In this document: one piece after another, positions 1 through 6,088 of the stretch
Layout of the letters: every line of letters begins with the position of its first letter
Numbering within the stretch: the stretch's first letter is position 1
Source of the DNA: Microbacteriaceae bacterium UBA6152
Lineage (GTDB): Bacteria; Actinomycetota; Actinomycetes; Actinomycetales; Microbacteriaceae
DNA: 10,925 bases
Direction of reading: 5' to 3'
NCBI GenBank assembly: GCA_002423075.1
Contig: DIUS01000138.1
Span: forward strand, 7,047-17,971
The notes under the pieces: model-generated
Told to the model about the DNA's origin: nothing
Database searches by the model: none
Seen by the model: only the letters and a program-made list of their open reading frames with translations
Program-made: the position numbers and the translations under genes

Positions 1-1769
1 CCGATGTACTCGACGATGAAGTCGGCCGGGTTGTGCGAGTCGAACCAGTCGGCGTTCTCGAAGGGGTAGTGCACCTGCGCGAAGGGCATCGAGCCCGAGT
101 CGAACCACACGTCGAAGACATCCTCGATGCGGCGCATGGTCGACCGCCCCGTGGGGTCATCGGGGTTCGGGCGCGTCAGTTCGTCGATGAACGGGCGGTG
201 CAGGTCGACCTCGCCATCCGCGTTGCGCGGCAGCGTGCCGAAGTCGGCCTCGAGCTCGGCGAGCGAGCCGTAGACGTCGACGCGCGGGTGGTGGGGGTCG
301 TCGCTCTTCCACACCGGAATCGGGCTGCCCCAGTAGCGGTTGCGGCTGATCGACCAGTCGCGCGCGCCCTCGAGCCACTTGCCGAACTGCCCGTGCTTGA
401 CGTTCTCGGGCACCCACGTGATCTGCTCGTTAAGCTCGAGCATGCGGTCGCGAATCTGGGTAACGCGCACGAACCAGCTCGACACCGCCTTGTAGATGAG
501 CGGGTTGCGGCAGCGCCAGCAGTGGGGGTAGCTGTGCTCGTAGCTGCGCAACTGCAGCAGCCTGCCCTGATCGCGCAACATGCCGACCAGGGTCTTGTTC
601 GCCTCGAAGACCTGCAGCCCGGCAACCTCGGGCACCGCAGCGAGAAACTTGCCGCCGTCGTCGACCGAGATGATCGTGGGGATTCCCGCGGCGGCACAGG
701 TATTCTGGTCGTCTTCGCCGTAGGCGGGCGCCTGATGCACGATACCCGTGCCCTCACCCGTGGCTACGTAGTCGGCGACGAGAATCTGGAAGGCCTGCGG
801 CCCGTAGTCGTCGACGAAATAGTCCCACAAGCGGTCGTACTGCACGCCGCCGAGTTCGGCGCCGGCAATCGTGCGGGTGACCGCGGCGCGGGTCTCGTCG
901 AGAGACTCGAAACCGAGTTCCTTCACATACGCGCCGATCGTGTCGGCTGCCAGGAGGAACGACCGCGGGCCAGCATCCACCACCGCGTACTCGATCGCGG
1001 GGCCGACGGCGAGCGCCGCGTTCGTCGGCAGCGTCCACGGGGTCGTCGTCCACGCGAGGGCCTCGACGCCAGTCAGGCCGAGCGCCTCAGCCTTCTCGCC
1101 GACGAGCGGGAAGGTCACGGTCACCGACTGGTCTTGCCGCATCTGATAGACGTCGTCGTCCATGCGCAGCTCGTGGTTCGAGAGCGGCGTCTCATCGCGC
1201 CAGCAGTACGGCAGCACGCGATAGCCCTCGTAGGCGAGGCCTTTGTCGTGCAGGGTCTTGAAGGCCCACAGCACACTCTCCATGAACGTGATGTCGAGCG
1301 TCTTGTAGTCGTTCTCGAAGTCGACCCAGCGCGCCTGACGCGTCACATAGGTTTGCCACTCGTCGGTGTAGCGCAGCACGCTCTCGCGCGCCTTCGCGTT
1401 GAAGGCTTCGATGCCCATCTCTTCGATCTGGGCTTTTTCCGTGATGCCGAGCTGCTTCATGGCCTCAAGCTCGGCCGGCAGACCGTGGGTGTCCCACCCG
1501 AAGCGGCGGTGCACTTGCTTGCCACGCATGGTCTGGAAGCGTGGGAAGACGTCTTTCGCATAGCCCGTGAGCAGATGACCAAAGTGCGGCAGGCCGTTGG
1601 CGAACGGCGGGCCGTCGTAGAAGACCCATTCGTCGCAACCCTCGCGCTGCGCGACCGAGCGTCGGAAGGTGTCGTGCGTGGCCCAGTAGGCGAGCACCTC
1701 GTGCTCGAGCGCCGGAAAGCTCGGCGAGGCCACGACCGACGTGTCGTCGCGATGAAGGGGGTAAACCAT
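1..1769 (-). CDS. ileS: Isoleucyl-tRNA synthetase, N-terminal 589 codons (3' end outside window)
   Basis: Charges tRNA-Ile with isoleucine in the cytoplasm (class I aminoacyl-tRNA synthetase). The reading frame runs open from the ATG at 1769 to the window edge. Visible motifs are the ATP-binding HIGH-type signature GPPFANGLPHFGH (residues 53-65), GWDTHGLP (91-98), the Thr-rich editing-site peptide TTTPWTLPTN (241-250) and the editing-domain HQAPAYGEDD (345-354). The KMSKS loop and the C-terminal anticodon-binding part lie beyond the window. A full protein of this type is about 1,050-1,100 residues, so roughly half is present. The start is supported by GGAG five bases upstream. The GWDTHGLP form is typical of the eukaryote-like IleS clade common in Actinobacteria, in contrast to GWDCHGLP of the E. 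coli type. Expression is probably controlled by the T-box leader directly upstream. Confidence 0.97.
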   Translation of the reverse strand, partial: MVYPLHRDDTSVVASPSFPALEHEVLAYWATHDTFRRSVAQREGCDEWVFYDGPPFANGLPHFGHLLTGYAKDVFPRFQTMRGKQVHRRFGWDTHGLPAELEAMKQLGITEKAQIEEMGIEAFNAKARESVLRYTDEWQTYVTRQARWVDFENDYKTLDITFMESVLWAFKTLHDKGLAYEGYRVLPYCWRDETPLSNHELRMDDDVYQMRQDQSVTVTFPLVGEKAEALGLTGVEALAWTTTPWTLPTNAALAVGPAIEYAVVDAGPRSFLLAADTIGAYVKELGFESLDETRAAVTRTIAGAELGGVQYDRLWDYFVDDYGPQAFQILVADYVATGEGTGIVHQAPAYGEDDQNTCAAAGIPTIISVDDGGKFLAAVPEVAGLQVFEANKTLVGMLRDQGRLLQLRSYEHSYPHCWRCRNPLIYKAVSSWFVRVTQIRDRMLELNEQITWVPENVKHGQFGKWLEGARDWSISRNRYWGSPIPVWKSDDPHHPRVDVYGSLAELEADFGTLPRNADGEVDLHRPFIDELTRPNPDDPTGRSTMRRIEDVFDVWFDSGSMPFAQVHYPFENADWFDSHNPADFIVEYI

Positions 1770-1774
1770 GGTGT

Positions 1775-2007
1775 CTCCGGTCGGTGGTTGCTGCGGTCAG
1801 TGGATGCTGCGATCACTTTCCGCGAGGACGACCTGCCGTTTCGGGCCTGCCGCGGTACCACCCCGCTTGCGCGGCATCCCTCGTGCAATTCGGATGCTGC
1901 GCCTCTCTACACCGGCTGTGACGGGCCTGCCCCGCTCGGGTCTAATGGGCCGCACGGGGCGACAGTTCTTCCGAGGACTCCCCGGTGATGGCCGGATCGA
2001 TGTCGAT
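1775..2007 (-). promoter_or_regulatory. T-box riboswitch leader of ileS (translational, short Stem I type)
   Basis: This RNA leader is expected to sense uncharged tRNA-Ile and expose the ileS ribosome binding site. On the minus strand the T-box core GGGGTGGTACCGCGG lies at 1864-1850; its UGGU (1860-1857) can pair with the ACCA end of tRNA-Ile. CCGC/GCGG segments flank it as the antisequestrator helix. Just upstream a hairpin GCATCC/GGATGC (1897-1892 with 1879-1874) fits Stem III. GCCCCG/CGGGGC (near 1960-1931) could belong to the Stem II region. Furthest upstream, CCGG-CCATCA-CCGG (1995-1982) forms a small hairpin whose six-base loop holds the Ile codon AUC followed by A, as expected for the ultrashort Stem I of actinobacterial ileS T-boxes. 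The leader has no terminator-like U run, and ACCACC (1788-1783) just 5' of the GGAG at 1778-1775 is complementary to the GGUGGU of the T-box core. Both fit translational control. Pairings were found by eye; exact boundaries are approximate. Confidence 0.88.
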
Positions 2008-2013
2008 GACAGA

Positions 2014-2019
2014 AGTCTA
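2014..2019 (-). promoter_or_regulatory. Candidate -10 element for the ileS leader
   Basis: TAGACT on the minus strand would place transcription start near 2007, just ahead of the first T-box hairpin. No convincing -35 hexamer is seen 16-18 bp upstream, so this is a weak call resting on position and the TAnnnT pattern. Confidence 0.3.
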
Positions 2020-2071
2020 GGCGATGCGCGTTGTGCGCGTTGCGAACACCCGACCTGTCTACCTGGGGAGG

Positions 2072-2100
2072 GTCACACCACCGTCACGCTGCTGTCACGG
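2072..2100 (+). promoter_or_regulatory. Three heptamer repeats (GTCACnn) at 11-bp steps, candidate SARP operator
   Basis: GTCACAC, GTCACGC and GTCACGG begin at 2072, 2083 and 2094, each separated by a 4-bp spacer. SARP regulators are known to bind heptameric direct repeats with 4-bp spacers, one helical turn apart, next to the -10 region of their target promoters. Here the repeats stand about 60 bp ahead of the DUF3494 start, and a SARP gene lies second in the same apparent operon. The repeats and spacing are read directly; the binding is inferred. A clear -10 was not found; CACTCT at 2110-2115 is only a weak possibility. Confidence 0.5.
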
Positions 2101-2161
2101 AAGAGGGAGCACTCTGATGGATGCGCGGGCTACTGCGTACAGCGACGCTCGGGGGGCACCT

Positions 2162-3115
2162 ATGAACACGCAGACACGCACGACCACATCACCGATGTCA
2201 CGGTGGTTGAGCATCACCGGGGCGATTCTGCTCATTGCCTCGCTGCTGAGCGTCGGTGGCACCCGCGTTCCGGCCGAGGCGGCACTGGGCACCATCGGAA
2301 CGCCTGGCTACCTCGGCGATGCGGAGTCATTCGCCGTCGTGGCCGGCACGGAGATCACGAACGTCTTCGCCCTCCCTCTTGCGCAAACCGTGGTCGACGG
2401 GGATATTGCGGTGTCTCCGGGCACAACTATCACGGGCTTTGGAGGAGGCCCGGCGGAAGGGCAGGTCACCAACGGCACGATCTACACGGGGCCCACGGGC
2501 ACAGCGGCCGACGCGAAGCTTGACGCGGACGCCGCGTGGACCAATGTCGATAGCTACGGAACGGCGACCCCTCTGGCCGGCGCCGAACTCGGCGGCCAGA
2601 ACCTGGGCCCCGGCGTCTATACCCCTCCTGGTGTCGCCAACTTTGGGTTGACCGGCACCCTCACTCTCACGGGTGACTGGGACGATATCTTCGTGTTCAA
2701 GACGCCTTCTTTCAGCACCGCGAACGACAGCGTCGTCGCACTCGACGGCGTGAATCCCTGCAACATCTACTGGCGCATCAACGAAAGCGCCTCGCTGGGA
2801 GAAAGCACGTCGTTCGTCGGCACGTTGCTCGCGGGAACGTCGATCACGGTTGGTAGTGAGACCGGCGTGCAAGGGCGACTGTTCGCTGGCACAGGAAACG
2901 TCACCCTCATCCACGACCAGATCGAGACGCCCACCTGCTTGACCGCTCCGCCAGCGGGCGGCGGTACGGGCGGCGAGACGGGCGGCTCGGGCGGCTCGGA
3001 ACTTGCGGACACGGGTATCGCGAGTCTGCCCGTCTTGGCGCTGGGAGGCGCGGCACTCGTCGTTCTGCTCGGTGCAGCCCTCGCCGCGCGTGGGCGGCGT
3101 TCGACCCTCAGCTGA
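2162..3115 (+). CDS. Secreted, sortase-anchored ice-binding-like (DUF3494) protein
   Basis: A 317-residue exported protein. Order of parts: signal peptide (polar n-region 1-14, hydrophobic core about 15-31, probable cleavage after AEA at 38-40); a DUF3494/ice-binding-like domain (about 41-255) with family hallmarks such as GDIAVSPGTTITGF (80-93), GAELGGQNLGPGVY (140-153), DDIFVFK (174-180), GTLLAGTSITV (220-230) and GRLFAGTGNVTL (238-249); a Gly/Ser-rich linker (266-279); LADTG (281-285); a membrane helix (about 288-308); and a basic tail. LAxTG followed by helix and Arg residues is the class E sortase signal, so the product is probably linked to the cell wall. Known members bind ice or act as adhesins; the target here is unknown. 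Two cysteines (200, 259) could form a disulfide. Start 2162 has GGGGGG five bases upstream; an in-frame ATG at 2117 with GGGAG eight bases upstream is an alternative that only lengthens the n-region. The SARP gene follows after 34 bp, probably in one operon. Confidence 0.9.
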   Translation: MNTQTRTTTSPMSRWLSITGAILLIASLLSVGGTRVPAEAALGTIGTPGYLGDAESFAVVAGTEITNVFALPLAQTVVDGDIAVSPGTTITGFGGGPAEGQVTNGTIYTGPTGTAADAKLDADAAWTNVDSYGTATPLAGAELGGQNLGPGVYTPPGVANFGLTGTLTLTGDWDDIFVFKTPSFSTANDSVVALDGVNPCNIYWRINESASLGESTSFVGTLLAGTSITVGSETGVQGRLFAGTGNVTLIHDQIETPTCLTAPPAGGGTGGETGGSGGSELADTGIASLPVLALGGAALVVLLGAALAARGRRSTLS

Positions 3116-3149
3116 GACGCGGGCATACACTCCACACAGGGGGTCGCTC

Positions 3150-3866
3150 ATGACCAGCACTGAACTGCGCTTGCTCGGCTCGTTCGAGCTCACCGCCGCT
3201 GACGCTTCGTCATCCGCCTCGAGCCCGGGCTCGCAGCGGCTCGTCGTGCTTCTGGCGCTGCGCGACCGCGTGGTGTCGCGCGCGGCCGTCGCCGGAGCCC
3301 TCTGGCCCGACGCCTCGAGCAACCTCGCGGCGCTGAGGTTGCGAGCGGCTCTGACGCGGCTCGACCCGGCGGCCCGATCCGTCGTCGAACTGACGCCCGG
3401 TGGCCTGCGCCTCGACGCAGCGTGCGCGGTCGACTACCGGGATGCTCGGGCCTTTGCCGACGATCAGCTCGAGCCGGAGCATCCGTCGCCGCACCAGACC
3501 GCTGCCGAGACTCGTGCGTCGATCGCTGTGCTCTGCCTCGAACTGCTACCCGACAGCTATGACGACTGGGTGCTCGCCGAGGCCGAAGACTGGCGGCTGC
3601 TGCGCGCGGCGGCGCTCGAAGCTCTCGCGTCCTCGCTGTCAGACGACGGCCGCCCGCAACTCGCGATGACGGCCGCGCGCGCCGCGATTCGCAATGAGCC
3701 ACTGCGCGAGACGGCCCAGGCAGCCCTCATCAGACTGCATCTGCTCGCTGGCAACCAGCACGAGGCCCACCGGGTCTACGAGCGGTTCGCCGCCGCCCTG
3801 CACGATGCGCTGCAGGTGAGCCCGAGCCGCATGCTGCAGTCGCTCATCAGCACGGTACCCGTCTGA
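3150..3866 (+). CDS. SARP-family transcriptional regulator (winged helix plus BTAD)
   Basis: A 238-residue cytoplasmic DNA-binding protein. Residues 1-90 form an OmpR-like winged helix: the opening strand LRLLGSFEL (6-14), the helix SQRLVVLLALR (28-38), and VSRAAVAGALWPD with the recognition helix ALRLRAALTRL (42-71). Residues about 96-235 are the all-helical bacterial transcriptional activation domain (BTAD), including DWVLAEAEDWRLLRAAALEAL and EAHRVYERFAAAL. There is no NB-ARC or TPR extension, so this is the short SARP form, of usual size. The ATG at 3150 is chosen because AGGGGG lies about six bases upstream and the winged helix begins at once; upstream in-frame codons overlap the previous gene. 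It is probably co-transcribed with the DUF3494 gene, and the 11-bp repeats ahead of that gene suggest it controls its own operon. SARPs usually activate secondary-metabolite genes, but none are in view. Confidence 0.9.
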   Translation: MTSTELRLLGSFELTAADASSSASSPGSQRLVVLLALRDRVVSRAAVAGALWPDASSNLAALRLRAALTRLDPAARSVVELTPGGLRLDAACAVDYRDARAFADDQLEPEHPSPHQTAAETRASIAVLCLELLPDSYDDWVLAEAEDWRLLRAAALEALASSLSDDGRPQLAMTAARAAIRNEPLRETAQAALIRLHLLAGNQHEAHRVYERFAAALHDALQVSPSRMLQSLISTVPV

Positions 3867-3876
3867 CGAGGGCACC

Positions 3877-3900
3877 CCCGATCGTTCGGCACGCATCGGG
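3877..3900 (+). terminator. Weak hairpin after the SARP gene, possible terminator
   Basis: CCCGAT (3877-3882) pairs with ATCGGG (3895-3900), with a further CG/CG pair inside around one bulge. It lies 10 bases past the stop, but only AATACTT follows instead of a T run, so termination is uncertain. It would separate the DUF3494-SARP operon from the transporter gene. Confidence 0.3.
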
Positions 3901-3918
3901 AATACTTCAGCGGCCCAG

Positions 3919-3924
3919 TACGCT
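3919..3924 (+). promoter_or_regulatory. Candidate -10 for a leaderless symporter transcript
   Basis: TACGCT ends nine bases before the GTG start at 3934. No Shine-Dalgarno sequence is seen before this GTG. Leaderless genes are common in Actinobacteria, and a -10 at this distance would start transcription at or next to the start codon. No good -35 is visible. Confidence 0.28.
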
Positions 3925-3933
3925 CGACACCTT

Positions 3934-5274
3934 GTGACTACCGAGACCGCTGAAGCCCCTGCCGCCCCCTCCGACCCGCGCATCGCCCGCCGAGCTCGGT
4001 GGGCCTCGCTCGTCGGGACCTCGCTCGAGTCGTACGACTTCTATCTGTTCGCCTACTTCTCGGCGTTCTTCGCGGGGCCGCTGTTCTTTGAACCCCTCGG
4101 CGAGGTCGGCGCCAACCTGGCCGCGCTCGCGACGATCGGCGTCGCGTTCGTGATTCGCCCGTTCGGTGCGATCATCTTCGGTCACCTCGGCGACCGCATT
4201 GGCCGCCGCACGGTGCTCATCGTGACGATCACGATGATGGGCGTCGCCACAGGACTCATCGGTGTGCTGCCGACCTACGAGCAGGCAGGCTGGTTCGGAG
4301 CCGTGCTGCTCGTGTTGCTGCGCGTACTGCAGGGCGTCTCGCTCGGCGGCGAGTGGGGCGGCGCGGTGCTCATCGCGACCGAGCACGAGAGCCGCGCCAA
4401 GCGCGCCTTCGCCGCCGCGATGCCGCAGCTCGGTTCGCCCATCGGCTCGATCCTCTCGGCCGCTGCATTCATCTGGCTTACCCTGGCCCTCACGAGCGAA
4501 GAGATCGCCGAATGGGCCTGGCGCGTGCCCTTCTTGACGGCCATCCCGCTGCTCGCCATCTCGCTCTACCTGCGGCTGGCGATCACCGAGACGCCGGTGT
4601 TCACCGCAGTCAAGGATGCCGGGCGCGCGCCGCGCATCCCCCTCGCCGCTCTGCTGCGGGCCCAGCCGGTCACGATCGTCGTCGCTGTGGGCGTCGCGCT
4701 GCTCGGCATCGGTTCGTACTCGCTCATGAACACGTACACCATCAACTACGGCGCGGCCGTGCTGGGCTTCGACTACTACGAGCTTCTGATCGCGACGACC
4801 GTCGGGGGGCTGCTGCAGCTCGTGACGATCCCACTCTTCGGCGCGTGGGCGACGCGCATCGGCTCAGGTCTCGTCGTCGCGATCGGGGCGCTCGGCACGT
4901 TGTTCGTCGCCTTCCCCATTTACTTCTTCTTGCAAGACGCGAGCTTCGGTTTTCTCGTCGGCATGATGATCATCGGCGGCATCCTGCCCACGATGAGCTG
5001 GGCGGCACTGGGCGGCATCTTCACCGAGCTCTTCGACGAGCGCTACCGCTACTCGGCACTCGGGTTCGCCTACGCCCTCGCGGCCGTCGTCGCCGGATTC
5101 GTGCCAGCGCTCACGGGTGCGCTCGGCGCGGCGACCGGCAACGCGTGGTGGCACCCCGCCGTCGTGCTCGCAGCGATGTCGCTCATCACCCTCGTGTCGT
5201 CGCTCGTCGCGATTCGCATCCGGGTCGACCGCGACGACGCGCCTGTCAGGAGCAGTACCACCACCGTCGGCTAA
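3934..5274 (+). CDS. MFS transporter, metabolite:H+ symporter (MHS) family
   Basis: A 446-residue inner-membrane protein predicted to have 12 membrane helices, importing a small organic solute with protons. The N-terminal stretch GTSLESYDFYLFAYFSAFF (28-46) is typical of the MHS family (relatives of ShiA, KgtP, ProP). The MFS motif A, GHLGDRIGRR (83-92), lies in the loop between helices 2 and 3, and LLRVLQGVSLGGEWGGA (128-144) is the characteristic fourth-helix signature. Length is normal and the frame is intact. The substrate cannot be told from the sequence; shikimate, dicarboxylates, proline or betaine, and aromatic acids are all known for the family. The GTG start directly precedes a polar, Ala/Pro-rich N terminus of about 20 residues. 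The gene lies 67 bp after the SARP gene and may have its own promoter. Its TAA overlaps the stop of the convergent DUF3800 gene. Confidence 0.93.
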   Translation: MTTETAEAPAAPSDPRIARRARWASLVGTSLESYDFYLFAYFSAFFAGPLFFEPLGEVGANLAALATIGVAFVIRPFGAIIFGHLGDRIGRRTVLIVTITMMGVATGLIGVLPTYEQAGWFGAVLLVLLRVLQGVSLGGEWGGAVLIATEHESRAKRAFAAAMPQLGSPIGSILSAAAFIWLTLALTSEEIAEWAWRVPFLTAIPLLAISLYLRLAITETPVFTAVKDAGRAPRIPLAALLRAQPVTIVVAVGVALLGIGSYSLMNTYTINYGAAVLGFDYYELLIATTVGGLLQLVTIPLFGAWATRIGSGLVVAIGALGTLFVAFPIYFFLQDASFGFLVGMMIIGGILPTMSWAALGGIFTELFDERYRYSALGFAYALAAVVAGFVPALTGALGAATGNAWWHPAVVLAAMSLITLVSSLVAIRIRVDRDDAPVRSSTTTVG

Positions 5275-5891
5275 GGCAGTCGCGTCACCTGCGTGTGCTC
5301 ACGGAGGGGTTCAAACCATGTCGAGTCATTGCGTGCGTGCTCTTGGCGAAAAGCCCACGCCATGATGTCGGCAAGGGCGATCAAAGGCTCTTGCGAGGGC
5401 CGGGTGTGGAGAGCAGTCACGTCTCGACCGATCTGACCGCTTCGTCGGAGGTCTCGAACGGTTCGCCGGTCGGCTTCGTTCTCGGCCAGCAGCCGGCGGG
5501 CATCGATCACAAAAATGTGCGCCTCGAAATCGCGGTGCAGCGACGTGACGAGGTGCTGCAGGCAGCGTTCGCGCGCAGTAGCGGCGTGCAGATCAGATTC
5601 ATCGACGGGCGTGTAGATGACCACATCGCTCGCGTCCATCTGACGAGACACCAATCGAGTCGCCGCGGCGAGCGATGCGAACTCCGCACGCCGGTACATC
5701 TCGCTCGCATGCATCGAGCCGGAGCCATAGAAGTCGCGCAGCGAGTTGCGCGTCGAGACGAGCAGTTCGGTGTCGACCATCGCAGCGGCCACGATGTAGT
5801 ACCGGTCTGAACCGTCGAGCTGATAACTCTCGTCGATGAAGACGACGGGTCGGTCGGTCGAGGCGTACGCCGAGCGAAGGTCAGGCGTCAC
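5271..5891 (-). CDS. DUF3800-like protein, putative RNase H-fold nuclease
   Basis: A 206-residue soluble protein. It opens with the DUF3800-type strand VVFIDES (16-22, acidic D20 E21) followed by a second hydrophobic strand YYIVAAAMV (31-39). HASEM (61-65) supplies a further Glu, and the C-terminal block PLIALADIMAWAFRQ (169-183) contains an Asp (175) in the usual family position. This spread of acidic residues is consistent with an RNase H-like active site, though no activity is established for this protein. FIDESY replaces the more common DESG. The GTG at 5891 is the only plausible start and has GGAG ten bases upstream; its first codons overlap the end of a 33-codon ORF by 11 bases. It is downstream of, and on the same strand as, a Type III restriction-modification pair, so an accessory or defence role is suspected. 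Convergent with the symporter gene, sharing CTAA at the stops. Confidence 0.75.
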   Translation of the reverse strand: MTPDLRSAYASTDRPVVFIDESYQLDGSDRYYIVAAAMVDTELLVSTRNSLRDFYGSGSMHASEMYRRAEFASLAAATRLVSRQMDASDVVIYTPVDESDLHAATARERCLQHLVTSLHRDFEAHIFVIDARRLLAENEADRRTVRDLRRSGQIGRDVTALHTRPSQEPLIALADIMAWAFRQEHARNDSTWFEPLREHTQVTRLP

Positions 5892-5982
5892 GGCCCAGCA
5901 TCTCCGCAGTCGAGAGCCAGATGGCCATGACCGCCCCCGTTAAAGCGAGCAGCCCCAGGTAGTCCGCAGACATCTGGGGCAT
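5881..5982 (-). CDS. Candidate 33-residue small membrane protein
   Basis: This ORF fills most of the gap between res and the DUF3800 gene. It starts with ATG at 5982, with GAGG four bases upstream. The peptide has a short polar N terminus (MPQMSADY), a hydrophobic stretch LGLLALTGAVMAIWLS (residues 9-24) able to span a membrane, and a short charged tail ending GRDA. Its TGA lies inside the first codons of the DUF3800 gene (11-base overlap), an arrangement that suggests translational coupling. No family is recognised. At this length an open frame can arise by chance in GC-rich DNA, so the call rests on the hydrophobic pattern, the ribosome binding site and the overlap. The competing 64-codon frame over the same bases looks non-coding. 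Confidence 0.4.
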   Translation of the reverse strand: MPQMSADYLGLLALTGAVMAIWLSTAEMLGRDA

Positions 5983-6088
5983 AACGCCTCGTCGGCCCAA
6001 GTCGAAACCTGAACGAACTACCCGCGTTGCTCACGGCAAGAATACCACTCACACCCCAGGAGACCACAGAGTCGACACCCACTCGGCG

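Noticed and set aside
1850..1864. The GC-rich palindrome-like CCGCGGTACC as a restriction or operator site
   Set aside because: It is explained by the T-box core in the ileS leader on the minus strand.
33..1988. A 651-codon open frame on the plus strand
   Set aside because: It is the antisense shadow of ileS and the T-box leader; the protein is Arg/Val/Ala-rich with no recognisable domain, whereas the minus strand gives clear IleS motifs.
2117..2161. Earlier ATG for the DUF3494 protein at 2117
   Set aside because: It has a passable ribosome binding site, but it adds an unusual 15-residue stretch before a normal signal peptide and would lie at or before the likely transcript start if the 11-bp repeats are the operator. 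Kept as an alternative only.
2327..3322. A 331-codon minus-strand frame opposite the DUF3494 gene
   Set aside because: Low-complexity Arg/Ala composition spanning parts of two convincing plus-strand genes; typical shadow in GC-rich DNA.
4353..5810. A 485-codon plus-strand frame across the symporter and DUF3800 genes
   Set aside because: It crosses two real genes on opposite strands and is Arg-rich with no domain; a shadow.
5888..6082. A 64-codon minus-strand frame ending in a GTGA overlap with the DUF3800 start
   Set aside because: The overlap is attractive, but the product lacks any domain-like or hydrophobic pattern and no good ribosome binding site was seen; the 33-codon frame over the same bases is more protein-like.
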